Part shown: positions 41,963 through 51,844 of the stretch, in pieces | Position numbering within the stretch: the first letter of the stretch is position 1 | Layout: every line of letters starts with the position of its first letter | Assembly: GCF_016287535.1 (NCBI RefSeq) | Contig: NZ_JAEFAJ010000005.1 | Span: 62,001-126,000 of the forward strand | Reading direction: 5' to 3' | Length of the DNA stretch: 64,000 nucleotides | From: Ruminococcus sp. | GTDB taxonomy: Bacteria; Bacillota; Clostridia; Oscillospirales; Ruminococcaceae | Position numbers and translations under genes: made by a program | The notes under the pieces: model-generated | What the model was told of the DNA's origin: nothing | Database searches by the model: none | Seen by the model: the letters and a program-made list of their open reading frames with translations, nothing else

Positions 41963-42304
41963 TCAGAAATTCGAGCCGTTCCAGCCCCAGTCACTGGTAC
42001 TTGTATACTTTACGTATATACGGTCTGACGGGATACCTATATTATCTGTGAGAATGCCTGTGATATGGCTGGTCAGCGTTACCAGCGCGTTGGAGGAAGC
42101 ACTGCCGTAGATGGAGACCTCCACCATAGCTGCAGGAGCGTCCTCGCCCTTGAACCAGAGGTCGTACTCAGGTTCTATACCCACCATGAGCCAGCCCTCG
42201 GACTTGCCGGGGATAGCTGTTATAGCCTGTCCCATAGCGGATTTGATACTTTTCTTCTGTTCATCGGAAACAGAAACATTGGTCTTGACATTGATAAATG
42301 GCAT
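41963..42304 (-). CDS. MIF-family tautomerase homologue
   Basis: 113 residues, beginning MPFINVKTNVSVSDEQ, with the catalytic Pro exposed after Met removal, and GWLMVGIEPEYDLWF plus IPSDRIYVKYTSTSDWGWNG at the end, as in macrophage migration inhibitory factor-like proteins. It may have phenylpyruvate or dopachrome-type tautomerase activity; its physiological role in bacteria is unknown. It ends only 10 nt before the dockerin gene on the same strand, so the two may form one transcript. RBS AAGGAGG. Confidence 0.9.
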   Translation of the reverse strand: MPFINVKTNVSVSDEQKKSIKSAMGQAITAIPGKSEGWLMVGIEPEYDLWFKGEDAPAAMVEVSIYGSASSNALVTLTSHITGILTDNIGIPSDRIYVKYTSTSDWGWNGSNF

Positions 42305-42376
42305 GATAATTCCTCCTTATTTCTTAATTAAATAAAAATTTATGTTTGTAGGGGACGGCGTCCTGTGTAGGGGCGC

Positions 42377-42410
42377 AAATCGTAATTTTGCGGAGCAAAA
42401 TTATGATTTA
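42377..42410. repeat. 34-bp intergenic hairpin repeat, copy 1
   Basis: Begins AAATCGTAATTTTG and ends CAAAATTATGATTTA around CGGAG; nearly palindromic. Same length and layout as the copies at 43701 and 48131. Two GTAGGGG motifs lie just to the left. Confidence 0.75.
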
Positions 42411-43682
42411 TATAAGTCCTTCTGAAAGCATTTCCTGAGCCGCGAGCATTACACCAAGCTTTCCGCTGGTATATGTGATACCGCCCTGCATCCAAACCGC
42501 GAATGGTTCACGGATGGGAGCGTCGGCTGACAGCTCTATGGAAGCGCCGTTTGTGAAAGCTCCGGCAGCCATGATGACCTGGCTTGAATAGCCAGGCATA
42601 TCCCATGGTTCGGGAGTAACAAAGGAATCAACAGGAGCGCCTTTCTGTATTCCCCGGCAGAAAGCGCAAAGGTGTTCCTCGTCACCAAGCTTTACAGCAG
42701 TGATAATATCTCCTCTCGGCTCGTCCTTTCTCGGAGAGCATTCAAATCCGAGGAGACTGAATAGTTCGCCTGCGAAGGTGCAGGTCTTTATGGCGTTTGC
42801 AACAACATCGGGAGCAAAGAAGAGTCCGAGGAGCATCTCACGGTTCATACCGAGAGTGCAGCCTACTTCCTTGCCCATTCCCACGCAGGTGAGACGATAG
42901 GAGCAAAGCTCCACAAGGTCGGCTCTGCCGGCGATATATCCGCCTGTACGAGCGATACCGCCCCCTGCGTTCTTTATGAGAGAGCCGATGATGATATCAG
43001 CGCCCACAGCGGTGGGTTCTCTGTCCTCAACGAATTCTCCGTAGCAGTTGTCCACCATTACAATTATATCCGGATCGCCCTTCTTAGCGGCTTTTACCAT
43101 TTTTTCTATATCTGATACAGTGAAAGCCCCTCTCAGGGAATAGCCTCTTGAACGCTGTATGTAAGCCACCTTGGCGCCTTTTACGGCTTCGGTTATCTCG
43201 TCAAGCTTGGGAGTACCGTCCGGGTTAAGGTCGACCTGCCCGTACTCAACACCGTAGTCCATGAGAGAGCCGTTACCCTTGCTGCCGCTGATACCTATGA
43301 CCTCTTCAAGTGTGTCGTAAGGCTTTCCGGTAATTGAGACTATCTTATCGCCTGTCCTGAGAACTCCGAATAGCGCTACAGACAGGGCGTGAGTGCCGGA
43401 CACGAAGTTGAAGCGCACAAGTGCGTCCTCGGCGCCGAGAGCCTGAGCAAAGACCTTGTCTATCACTTCTCTGCCCACATCGCCGTAGCCGTAGCCTGTA
43501 GAGCCATAGAAGCAGGGCTCGCTTACCTTGTTGTCGGAAAAGGCTTTCAGCACCTTTGCGCCGCAGTATTCGGCATTTGAATCTATTCTTTCAAAGGCTT
43601 CCGCGCAGTTCTTTTCCGCCTGAGCTGCGAGCTCAGCGAGCCTGCTGTCGAAGCCGTACAATTCGTTTATTTTACTGTTCAT
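42408..43682 (-). CDS. Methionine-gamma-lyase-like PLP enzyme (YnbB / aluminium-resistance family)
   Basis: 424 residues, fold-type I PLP enzyme of PF06838. Conserved CFYGSTGYGYGDVGREVID, VRFNFVSGTHALSVALFG, VMVDNCYGEFVED and SLIKNAGGGIARTGGYIAGR with the PLP lysine. In Bacillus the homologue YnbB follows hflX (YnbA), and here too it is adjacent to hflX. The reaction is not firmly known; a C-S lyase activity is inferred from the superfamily. The stop overlaps the 34-bp repeat. Confidence 0.9.
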   Translation of the reverse strand: MNSKINELYGFDSRLAELAAQAEKNCAEAFERIDSNAEYCGAKVLKAFSDNKVSEPCFYGSTGYGYGDVGREVIDKVFAQALGAEDALVRFNFVSGTHALSVALFGVLRTGDKIVSITGKPYDTLEEVIGISGSKGNGSLMDYGVEYGQVDLNPDGTPKLDEITEAVKGAKVAYIQRSRGYSLRGAFTVSDIEKMVKAAKKGDPDIIVMVDNCYGEFVEDREPTAVGADIIIGSLIKNAGGGIARTGGYIAGRADLVELCSYRLTCVGMGKEVGCTLGMNREMLLGLFFAPDVVANAIKTCTFAGELFSLLGFECSPRKDEPRGDIITAVKLGDEEHLCAFCRGIQKGAPVDSFVTPEPWDMPGYSSQVIMAAGAFTNGASIELSADAPIREPFAVWMQGGITYTSGKLGVMLAAQEMLSEGLI

Positions 43683-43700
43683 TATTTACCCTTTCTTTGT

Positions 43701-43734
43701 AAATCATAATTTTGCGAAGCAAAATTTTGATTTA
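43701..43734. repeat. 34-bp intergenic hairpin repeat, copy 2
   Basis: AAATCATAATTTTGC, GAA, GCAAAATTTTGATTTA: palindromic, same size as the copies at 42377 and 48131. Sits between ynbB-like and hflX genes. Confidence 0.75.
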
Positions 43735-43794
43735 TCTTACTTAGATTATATCCTTTTTCTGTATTGATGTCAACGAGTTTTCAAAAACGAACTC

Positions 43795-45042
43795 TCACAC
43801 CTTGTAGCTTTCCGCCTCCTTGACGAGCTTGATGTCCACAAGAGCGTCAATGAGAGTACCGTTTTCGGCATATTCTTCAGAGAACACCTTGCCGTCCTGA
43901 CGTATTTTGCCGAGAAATCCGCCCTTGTCATAGGGGATAAGCAGCTTCATGCGCTTTGCGGTCTCTGGGAGATTCCGCATTATACTTTCAAGGAGCCTGT
44001 CAAAGCCGGTGTGTTCCTTTGCGCTTATCATGACTGTATTGTCGTCCTCGAAAACTGTATCCGTAAAGGGAGCCGCATCTGCCTTGTTCATGACGTATAT
44101 CTGTGGTATACCCTCGCAGCCCAGTTCCGCCAGCAGCTTTTCCGTGACCTCAGCCTGTTCCTTTACCTCAGGGGAGGAGAGGTCCTGTACATTGAGTATC
44201 AGATCCGCAGCCGCAGCCTCTTCCAAAGTGGACTTGAAGGCTTCAACGAGATTGTGGGGAAGTCTTCTTATAAGCCCTACGGTATCTATGAGCATGACGC
44301 TCCTGCCGTCGGGGAGCTCTATGGCACGGGAGGTGATATCGAGGGTTGCGAAAAGCTTGTTTTCGGCAAGGACTCCCGCGTCGGTAAGGGCGTTCAGAAG
44401 AGTTGATTTGCCGACGTTGGTATAGCCTACTATAGCCGCGCAGAGCACTCCGTCCTTTTTGCGGCGTGAGCGTGAGAAATTACGGTGCTTTTTCAGTTCC
44501 TCAAGCTCAGCCTCAAGGTAGCTTATACGCTTGCGGATATGTCTCTTGTCGGTCTCCAGCTTTGTCTCACCGGGACCTCTTGTACCGATACCGCCGCCAA
44601 GCCTTGAAAGGGCAGTACCCATACCCGTAAGACGTGGGAGACGGTATTTCTGCTGAGCGAGCTCCACCTGCAATTTACCTTCCTTTGTGCGGGCACGCTG
44701 AGCAAATATATCAAGTATCAGGGTGGTGCGGTCGATAACTCTGACGCCGAGGATATCCTCAATGTTGCGCACCTGAACGCCTGTGAGCTCGTGGTCGAAT
44801 ATTATCAGTTCGGCGTCAAGGGCTTCAAGCTGCTCCTTCAGATCCTCAAGCCTGCCTGCACCCATACAGGTCGCAGGGTCGTAAGCCTGCTTTTTCTGTA
44901 TCACCGAGCCCACTACTTCCGCATTTGCTGTGGAAGCAAGCTCGGCGAGCTCGTTTATGGAGACCTCCGCGTCAAATTCGCCTGTGTCAACGCAGGCAAG
45001 AACAGCTCTGACTGGGAGTTCTTCGGTCTTGTTTTCGTACAT
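43795..45042 (-). CDS. hflX: Ribosome-associated GTPase HflX
   Basis: 415 residues. N-terminal HflX domain with GAGRLEDLKEQL and IIFDHELTGVQVRNIED; linker helix region with GGIGTRGPGETKLETDKR; GTPase domain from ~200 with GYTNVGKSTLLNALTDA (P-loop), DTVGLIRRLP and NKAD. It splits stalled or stressed 70S ribosomes. Adjacent to the ynbB-like gene, as in Bacillus. RBS AAGGAG. Confidence 0.95.
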   Translation of the reverse strand: MYENKTEELPVRAVLACVDTGEFDAEVSINELAELASTANAEVVGSVIQKKQAYDPATCMGAGRLEDLKEQLEALDAELIIFDHELTGVQVRNIEDILGVRVIDRTTLILDIFAQRARTKEGKLQVELAQQKYRLPRLTGMGTALSRLGGGIGTRGPGETKLETDKRHIRKRISYLEAELEELKKHRNFSRSRRKKDGVLCAAIVGYTNVGKSTLLNALTDAGVLAENKLFATLDITSRAIELPDGRSVMLIDTVGLIRRLPHNLVEAFKSTLEEAAAADLILNVQDLSSPEVKEQAEVTEKLLAELGCEGIPQIYVMNKADAAPFTDTVFEDDNTVMISAKEHTGFDRLLESIMRNLPETAKRMKLLIPYDKGGFLGKIRQDGKVFSEEYAENGTLIDALVDIKLVKEAESYKV

Positions 45043-45056
45043 GATGTACTCCTTAT

Positions 45057-45365
45057 CTATATGGTCTCGCGCCGGTACAGCTCTGAGCTTTCAATGCCGA
45101 AAAGCTCTGCAAAGCAGTCGTTGTCTGCTATGAGCCTTAGCTTCTGGGCTTTGGTCAGCTGCTTTATGCGGTATTCGAGCTTCGAGGCGAGGCTCCGGTC
45201 TCCGCAGCTCCAGAGGGCTTCAAGGGACTGCGCCCTGTGTGCCCGTGTGAACTTCGCACATTTTTCGCTCCTGCCGAAGTGCTCGTCCATGCGCCGTTCG
45301 ACATTGTTGGTGATGCCGGTGTAGAGCATATCGCCCTCACACTTTATTATATAAACGTAATACAT
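45057..45365 (-). CDS. GIY-YIG nuclease-domain protein
   Basis: 102 residues from the ATG at 45365. MYYVYIIKCEGDMLYTGITN carries the GIY-YIG motif (VYI and YTG) and ERRMDEHFGR the next conserved Arg. This is the small standalone YhbQ/YazA-like group, of uncertain biological role, perhaps acting in DNA repair. The longer frame to 45521 runs back into the tgt gene and lacks support. No strong RBS is seen before 45365. Confidence 0.85.
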   Translation of the reverse strand: MYYVYIIKCEGDMLYTGITNNVERRMDEHFGRSEKCAKFTRAHRAQSLEALWSCGDRSLASKLEYRIKQLTKAQKLRLIADNDCFAELFGIESSELYRRETI

Positions 45366-45384
45366 GACCGGGGAAGCTGCCGTA

Positions 45385-46958
<1,574 letters not shown>

Positions 46959-46989
46959 TTAAATTCTATATCTCCTTAATAATATGTTT

Positions 46990-48021
46990 TTACAGTATAC
47001 ACATACTGTCTCCGAAGCTGAAGAAGCGGTAACGCTCCTCAACTGCGGTCTTATATGCGTTCATAGTGTTGTCGTAGCCCATAAATGCTGATACCAGCAT
47101 TATCAGCGTACTTTCCGGAAGGTGGAAGTTCGTTATGAGTCCGTCGATGCATTTGAACTCATAGGACGGATAGATGAATATATCCGTATAACCGTCACGC
47201 TCGGAAATATCTCTGTAAAATGTAGCTACACTTTCAAGTGTGCGGCAGGTTGTGGTGCCCACTGCGATGACTCTGCCGCCGTTTTTCTTTGTCTCGTTTA
47301 TGAGGTCGGCAGTTTCCTTGGGGAGATGATAGTGCTCGCTGTGCATTTTATGGTCAAGGACGTTATCCTCCTTTACGGGTCGGAAGGTGCCAAGACCTAC
47401 GTGAAGCGTTACGAATGCCGTCTTTATGCCCCGTGAACGGATATCGTCAAGCATTTCCGGAGTGAAGTGAAGTCCTGCCGTGGGAGCGGCCGCGGAGCCC
47501 AGCTCCCTTGAATATACTGTCTGGTAGCGTTCGCGGTTTTCAAGCTTTTCCTTTATGTACGGAGGAAGCGGCATTTGTCCCACGTCCTCAAGGGCAGTGA
47601 AGAAGTTCCCCTCGCACTGGAACTGTACGATACGGTTGCCGTCGTCCTTTACCTCAACGACCTCTGCAACGAGCCTGCCGCCGCCGAATGAGAACCGGGT
47701 TCCCACTTTGGCTTTCTTGCCGGGACGGCATATTATTTCCCACAGCTTATCCCCCTTCTGCTCAAGAAGCAGGAACTCGATAAAGGTCTGATTGCCTATT
47801 TTCTCGCCGTAGAGCCTTGCGGGAATAACTCGTGAGTCGTTCATTACCAGCAGGTCACCTTCCTTGAGGTGGTCGCATAGATTATAGAAGTGGTCGTGAG
47901 TTATGGCTCCTGTCCTGCGGTCAACGCACATCATACGAGAGGCGTTCCGCGGTTCTATGGGAGTCTGGGCTATGAGCTCCTCCGGGAGCTCGTAGTAAAA
48001 ATCGGATTTGAGAAGTTCCAT
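46990..48021 (-). CDS. queA: S-adenosylmethionine:tRNA ribosyltransferase-isomerase
   Basis: 343 residues, family length. Conserved [19 protein letters not shown] at the start, [46 protein letters not shown] and [10 protein letters not shown]; ends [10 protein letters not shown]. It transfers the ribosyl part of SAM to preQ1-34 in tRNA to make epoxyqueuosine. Upstream of the PAS gene and tgt on the same strand. RBS AAGGAG. Confidence 0.97.
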   Translation of the reverse strand: MELLKSDFYYELPEELIAQTPIEPRNASRMMCVDRRTGAITHDHFYNLCDHLKEGDLLVMNDSRVIPARLYGEKIGNQTFIEFLLLEQKGDKLWEIICRPGKKAKVGTRFSFGGGRLVAEVVEVKDDGNRIVQFQCEGNFFTALEDVGQMPLPPYIKEKLENRERYQTVYSRELGSAAAPTAGLHFTPEMLDDIRSRGIKTAFVTLHVGLGTFRPVKEDNVLDHKMHSEHYHLPKETADLINETKKNGGRVIAVGTTTCRTLESVATFYRDISERDGYTDIFIYPSYEFKCIDGLITNFHLPESTLIMLVSAFMGYDNTMNAYKTAVEERYRFFSFGDSMCIL

Positions 48022-48130
48022 TAATATCTCCTTTTTTAGCCTTTAGTCCTTGGCTTTTAGCCATTAGGAAGCGGCTTGCCGCTTTATTATCGGACTGCCA
48101 AAGGCAGCCCCTACAATGGGCTAACGGCTC

Positions 48131-48164
48131 AAATCAAAATTTAGCAAAGCTAATTTTTGATTTA
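48131..48164. repeat. 34-bp intergenic hairpin repeat, copy 3
   Basis: AAATCAAAATTTAGC, AAA, GCTAATTTTTGATTTA: same length and symmetry as copies at 42377 and 43701, with compensating base changes in the stem. The inverse of a GTAGGGG motif lies to its left near 48109-48115. Confidence 0.7.
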
Positions 48165-48188
48165 TGTGAATAAATTTTCAAGAATGTA

Positions 48189-48220
48189 TTGACAATAGCT
48201 GTTTTAAGTGCTATTATAAT
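48189..48220 (+). promoter_or_regulatory. Promoter of the lysine-biosynthesis operon
   Basis: TTGACA at 48189-48194; TATTAT at 48212-48217 gives a 17-nt spacer (TATAAT at 48215 is a near alternative). The riboswitch begins directly after. Confidence 0.75.
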
Positions 48221-48223
48221 TAC

Positions 48224-48390
48224 TAAGGTAGAGGCGCGGCTGCGAAAAGTACCTGCACACGGGACCACCTGTCCGATGGTGTACAGCGAAAGGCAATGCC
48301 GCCGAAGAGCTGTCTTTGGTAAATTCAGTTCTGGCTGTATGTTTAAGAGGTATACAGCTGTCATCATGCTTTTGATGGAGAGCTACTGGC
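48224..48390 (+). promoter_or_regulatory. Lysine riboswitch (L-box aptamer)
   Basis: Starts AAGGTAGAGGCGCGGC with AAGTA nearby, includes GCGAAAGGCAATGCCGCCGAAG, and closes with AGCTACTGG, which pairs back to GGTAG to form P1. These are the conserved elements of the lysine aptamer, and the arms between form regular stems. It leads asd-dapA-dapB, the lysine branch. Lysine binding should favour the terminator just downstream. Confidence 0.88.
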
Positions 48391-48438
48391 ATATTAATAT
48401 CATGATATGTCAACATTTCTATTATAACGCATGATGAG

Positions 48439-48458
48439 CCGGTTTGCAACCGGTTTTT
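48439..48458 (+). terminator. Expression-platform terminator of the lysine riboswitch
   Basis: CCGGTT and AACCGG pair around TGC, followed by TTTTTATTATTTT, 36 nt before asd. Confidence 0.8.
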
Positions 48459-48493
48459 ATTATTTTATGGAAAATTTTTAAGGAGAGGTCAAT

Positions 48494-49573
48494 ATGAAAC
48501 AGTATAATGTTGGTATTATAGGCGCAACGGGCATGGTGGGACAGAGGTTTGCAACTCTGCTCGAAAACCACCCGTGGTTCAATGTAAAGGTTCTGGCTGC
48601 TTCACCGAGAAGCGCGGGTCAGACGTATGAGCAGGCAGCAGGAAGCCGCTGGAAGATGACAGTTCCCATGCCCGCTTCCATGAAGGATATGATCCTTATG
48701 GACGCTACAGGCGATATCGAGAAGATCGCAGGCATGGTGGATTTCTGCTTCTGCGCCGTAGATATGAAAAAGGACGAGATAAAGGCTCTTGAAGAGGCTT
48801 ATGCAAAGGCTGAGTGTCCTATCGTTTCAAATAACTCCGCTCACAGATTCACTCCCGACGTTCCTATGGTAGTTCCGGAGATAAATCCGGAGCATATCGA
48901 GATAATCAAGGCTCAGCGCCAGCGTCTCGGCACAAAGAGAGGTTTTATCGCGGTCAAGTCCAACTGTTCGATACAGAGCTATGTTCCCGCACTTCACCCG
49001 CTCAGAAAGTTCGGTCTGAAGAATGTGCTGGCTTGTACTTATCAGGCTATTTCGGGCGCGGGCAAGAACTTCGAGTCATGGCCTGAAATGATCGATAACC
49101 TTATCCCATATATCGGCGGTGAGGAGGAGAAGTCCGAGCAGGAGCCCCTCAAGGTATGGGGCGAGATAAAGGGCAATGAGATCGTAAAGGCAACAGCTCC
49201 GAATATCACGACTCAGTGTCTCCGCGTGCCCGTTTCAGACGGCCATACAGCTGCTGTATTCGTAACATTCGAGAATAAGCCTTCCAAGGAAGAGATACTT
49301 GACCTCTGGAAAAACTTCAAGGGCGTACCCCAGGAGCTTGAACTTCCCAGCGCTCCGAAGCAGTTCATACACTATTTCGAGGAGAACGACCGTCCTCAGG
49401 CTAAGCTGGACAGAAATCTTGAAGGCGGTATGGCAGTATCTACGGGTCGTCTCCGCGAGGATACACAGTACGACTACAAGTTCGTATGCCTCTCACACAA
49501 TACACTCAGAGGCGCAGCAGGCGGCGGCGTCCTCCTTGCTGAACTCCTTGCTGCTAAAGGATACTTTGATTAA
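48494..49573 (+). CDS. asd: Aspartate-semialdehyde dehydrogenase
   Basis: 359 residues. NADP-binding start VGIIGATGMVGQRFATLL; catalytic Cys in VKSNCSIQSYVPALHPL; substrate-binding region TYQAISGAGKNFESWP; His and Arg in VPVSDGHTAAVFV. The length and inserts are of the archaeal/fungal-type ASADH rather than the common bacterial type. It reduces aspartyl phosphate to the semialdehyde for lysine, threonine and methionine. First gene after the lysine riboswitch. RBS AGGAGAGG. Confidence 0.95.
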   Translation: MKQYNVGIIGATGMVGQRFATLLENHPWFNVKVLAASPRSAGQTYEQAAGSRWKMTVPMPASMKDMILMDATGDIEKIAGMVDFCFCAVDMKKDEIKALEEAYAKAECPIVSNNSAHRFTPDVPMVVPEINPEHIEIIKAQRQRLGTKRGFIAVKSNCSIQSYVPALHPLRKFGLKNVLACTYQAISGAGKNFESWPEMIDNLIPYIGGEEEKSEQEPLKVWGEIKGNEIVKATAPNITTQCLRVPVSDGHTAAVFVTFENKPSKEEILDLWKNFKGVPQELELPSAPKQFIHYFEENDRPQAKLDRNLEGGMAVSTGRLREDTQYDYKFVCLSHNTLRGAAGGGVLLAELLAAKGYFD

Positions 49574-49604
49574 TTCGGAATGCGGAATTCGTAATTCGGA
49601 ATTA
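49570..49604. repeat. Left inverted repeat flanking the four-helix-bundle gene
   Basis: Contains AATTCGGAATGCGGAATTCG. The reverse complement of this core recurs at 50005-50039 on the other side of the small gene. It starts within the asd stop codon. Confidence 0.75.
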
Positions 49605-49609
49605 TTATT

Positions 49610-49960
49610 ATGAAAAATAACATTGTTGCTTTCAAAAGCAAAGTATTTGCATTAAGGTGCATAAGGCTATATAAGTACCTTGTTAGCGAGAAAAAAGAAT
49701 ATGTGATGTCAAAACAGCTTTTACGAAGCGGAACAAGTATAGGTGCTAATATAAAAGAAGCGCTTCGAGGACAAAGCAAATCTGATTTTTATGCAAAATT
49801 GAATATTTCTCTTAAAGAAGCAAGTGAAACAGAATACTGGCTTGAATTGTTGAACGAGAGCGGTTATATTGAAAACAATTTTTTTGAAGGGATATATTCG
49901 GAATGTCAGGAGATTATAAGTCTTCTTGTTGCTATAACCAAACACCAAAAAGAACAATAG
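49610..49960 (+). CDS. Four-helix-bundle protein (23S rRNA intervening-sequence-protein family)
   Basis: 116 residues. The motif SKQLLRSGTSIGANIKEALR and SDFYAKLNISLKEASETEYW are hallmark features of the S23/TIGR02436 four-helix-bundle family (related also to bAvd proteins of diversity-generating retroelements). The function of standalone members is unknown. It splits asd from dapA and is much more A+T-rich than both neighbours, lacks a clear RBS, and is bracketed by inverted repeats, so it looks like a small inserted cassette. Confidence 0.88.
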   Translation: MKNNIVAFKSKVFALRCIRLYKYLVSEKKEYVMSKQLLRSGTSIGANIKEALRGQSKSDFYAKLNISLKEASETEYWLELLNESGYIENNFFEGIYSECQEIISLLVAITKHQKEQ

Positions 49961-50004
49961 GTAATGAAGGACGGTTTTCGGATATGTCGGCGCAGCCGAC
50001 ACCA

Positions 50005-50039
50005 TTAATTCCGAATTCCGCATTCCGAATTCCTAATTA
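50005..50039. repeat. Right inverted repeat flanking the four-helix-bundle gene
   Basis: Holds CGAATTCCGCATTCCGAATT, the reverse complement of the left copy at 49570-49604. It lies 18 nt before dapA. Confidence 0.75.
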
Positions 50040-50057
50040 GATGAAAGGATCGAGTCT

Positions 50058-50948
50058 ATGAAGAATACTGTATTTACCGGCGCTGCTGTTGCTATAATAA
50101 CACCTATGAACAGCGACGGTTCAATAAACTATGAAGAGCTTGGCCGTGTTATCGACGACCAGATCGAAAACGGTACCGACGCTATCGTTATCTGCGGCAC
50201 TACAGGCGAGTCTGCAACTATGACAGACGACGAGCACCGTGACTGCATAAAGTTCGCTGTAAAGCACACCGCAGGCAGAGTTCCTGTTATCGCAGGCGCA
50301 GGCAGCAACGACACACACTATGCCGTTGAGCTCTCAAAGGAGGCTGAGGCTGCCGGCGCAGACGCTCTGCTCCACGTTACTCCTTACTACAACAAGGCTA
50401 CACAGAAGGGCCTTATCGCTCATTGCACAGCTATCGCAGACGCAGTAAATATCCCCATAATCCTTTATAATATTCCCAGCAGAACAGGCTGCGGCTTTGA
50501 CGTGGCTACAGTAAAGGAGCTTGCAAAGCACAGGAATATCGCTGCTATCAAGGAGGCAAGCGGAAATATCAGCTATGTTGCCAAGATAGCTGCTGAGTGC
50601 GGAAACGATATCGACATATACAGCGGCAACGACGATATGGTAGTTCCTGTTATGTCTCTCGGCGGAAAGGGCGTTATCTCGGTCGCTTCCCATGTTATCC
50701 CGAAGGAGATGCATGAAATGGTTCAGCTCTGCCTTGACAACAACTTCACAGAGGCTATGAAGCTCCAGCTGAAGTACCTTGACCTTATAAACGACCTGTT
50801 CATAGAGGTGAACCCGATCCCTGTAAAGGAAGCAATGAATATGATCGGCTGGAACGCCGGTCCATGCCGTCTGCCCCTCTGCGAGATGACTGACGAACAC
50901 AAAGCTAAGCTCAGGGCTACTCTTGCAAAGCACGGACTCATTAAGTAA
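50058..50948 (+). CDS. dapA: 4-hydroxy-tetrahydrodipicolinate synthase
   Basis: 296 residues. GAAVAIITPMNSDGSINYEEL, VICGTTGESATMTDDEH, VTPYYNKATQKGL (Tyr of the proton relay), NIPSRTGCGF and the Schiff-base Lys in AAIKEASGN. It condenses pyruvate with aspartate semialdehyde, the first committed step to lysine. RBS AAAGGA. In the riboswitch-led operon, behind the inserted small gene. Confidence 0.97.
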   Translation: MKNTVFTGAAVAIITPMNSDGSINYEELGRVIDDQIENGTDAIVICGTTGESATMTDDEHRDCIKFAVKHTAGRVPVIAGAGSNDTHYAVELSKEAEAAGADALLHVTPYYNKATQKGLIAHCTAIADAVNIPIILYNIPSRTGCGFDVATVKELAKHRNIAAIKEASGNISYVAKIAAECGNDIDIYSGNDDMVVPVMSLGGKGVISVASHVIPKEMHEMVQLCLDNNFTEAMKLQLKYLDLINDLFIEVNPIPVKEAMNMIGWNAGPCRLPLCEMTDEHKAKLRATLAKHGLIK

Positions 50949-51016
50949 TTAAGAATTAGGAATGCGTAATTGATATCCGTCCCGTCAGGGACACCTTAAT
51001 TCCGCATTTCGGATTA
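50948..51016. repeat. Related inverted repeat pair between dapA and dapB
   Basis: AATTAGGAATGCGTAATT and, 24 nt later, AATTCCGCATTTCGGATT face each other around a short GTCCCGTCAGGGAC hairpin. The arms resemble those flanking the four-helix-bundle gene, but with no ORF between. Confidence 0.6.
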
Positions 51017-51036
51017 ACAAAAAGGAAGTGTAAAGT

Positions 51037-51786
51037 ATGACAAATATAGTTATCTGCGGCGCTAACGGAAAAATGGGCAAGACTATCTACAATTGCGTAA
51101 AGGAGCGTGACGACTGCGAGGTAGTTGCGGGTATAGATATGTATACCGAGCAGTATGCGGATTTCCCTATAGTTGAAACTCCCGCACAGCTCCCTGTAAA
51201 GCCTGATGTTATCATTGATTTTTCAAATCCGTCCGGACTTGACGGACTCATTGACTACTGTATGTCTACAGGAACTCCCATAGTTATCGGTTCTACGGGC
51301 TACAACGATGCTCAGACGGCGAAAATAAAGTCGGCTGCACAGCATATCCCGGTATTCTTTACCTTCAATATGTCGCTTGGCGTGAATCTGCTCGTTCAGC
51401 TTGCAAAGAAAGCTGCTTCCATACTCGGCGACCAGTTCGATATCGAGATAGTTGAAAAGCACCACAATCAGAAGGTGGACGCTCCCAGCGGTACGGCAAT
51501 AATGCTTGCTGACGCTATAAACGAGACTCTTGACAATTCAAGGCACTACGTATATGACCGTCATTCGCGCCGCCAGAAGCGTGAAAAGGCAGAGATAGGT
51601 ATGCATTCTATCCGCGGCGGCACGATCGTAGGCGAGCATGATGTTATATTCGCAGGTCACGATGAAGTGCTCACACTTTCACATTCGGCTGCTTCCAAGA
51701 GCGTTTTCGCAGAGGGAGCGATAAATGCGGCACTGTTCCTCAAGGGTCAGCCCGCAGGACTTTATGATATGTCAAAGCTGGTATAA
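51037..51786 (+). CDS. dapB: 4-hydroxy-tetrahydrodipicolinate reductase
   Basis: 249 residues. NAD(P) loop VICGANGKMGKTIY, IGSTGYNDAQ, NMSLGVNLLVQLAKKAA, catalytic VEKHHNQKVDAPSGTA, and HSIRGGTIVGEHDVIFAG. It reduces dihydrodipicolinate. The protein is slightly short (249 aa), as in other Firmicutes and Thermotoga types. RBS AAAAGGAAG. Last lysine gene of the operon here. Confidence 0.97.
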   Translation: MTNIVICGANGKMGKTIYNCVKERDDCEVVAGIDMYTEQYADFPIVETPAQLPVKPDVIIDFSNPSGLDGLIDYCMSTGTPIVIGSTGYNDAQTAKIKSAAQHIPVFFTFNMSLGVNLLVQLAKKAASILGDQFDIEIVEKHHNQKVDAPSGTAIMLADAINETLDNSRHYVYDRHSRRQKREKAEIGMHSIRGGTIVGEHDVIFAGHDEVLTLSHSAASKSVFAEGAINAALFLKGQPAGLYDMSKLV

Positions 51787-51844
51787 GACACAATTCCCCC
51801 TGATATAGCTTCTATGTCAGGGGATAGCTTTTTGGAGGGTAATA

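Noticed and set aside
49610..49960. Diversity-generating retroelement, because the protein resembles bAvd
   Set aside because: There is no reverse transcriptase, template repeat or C-type-lectin target gene nearby.
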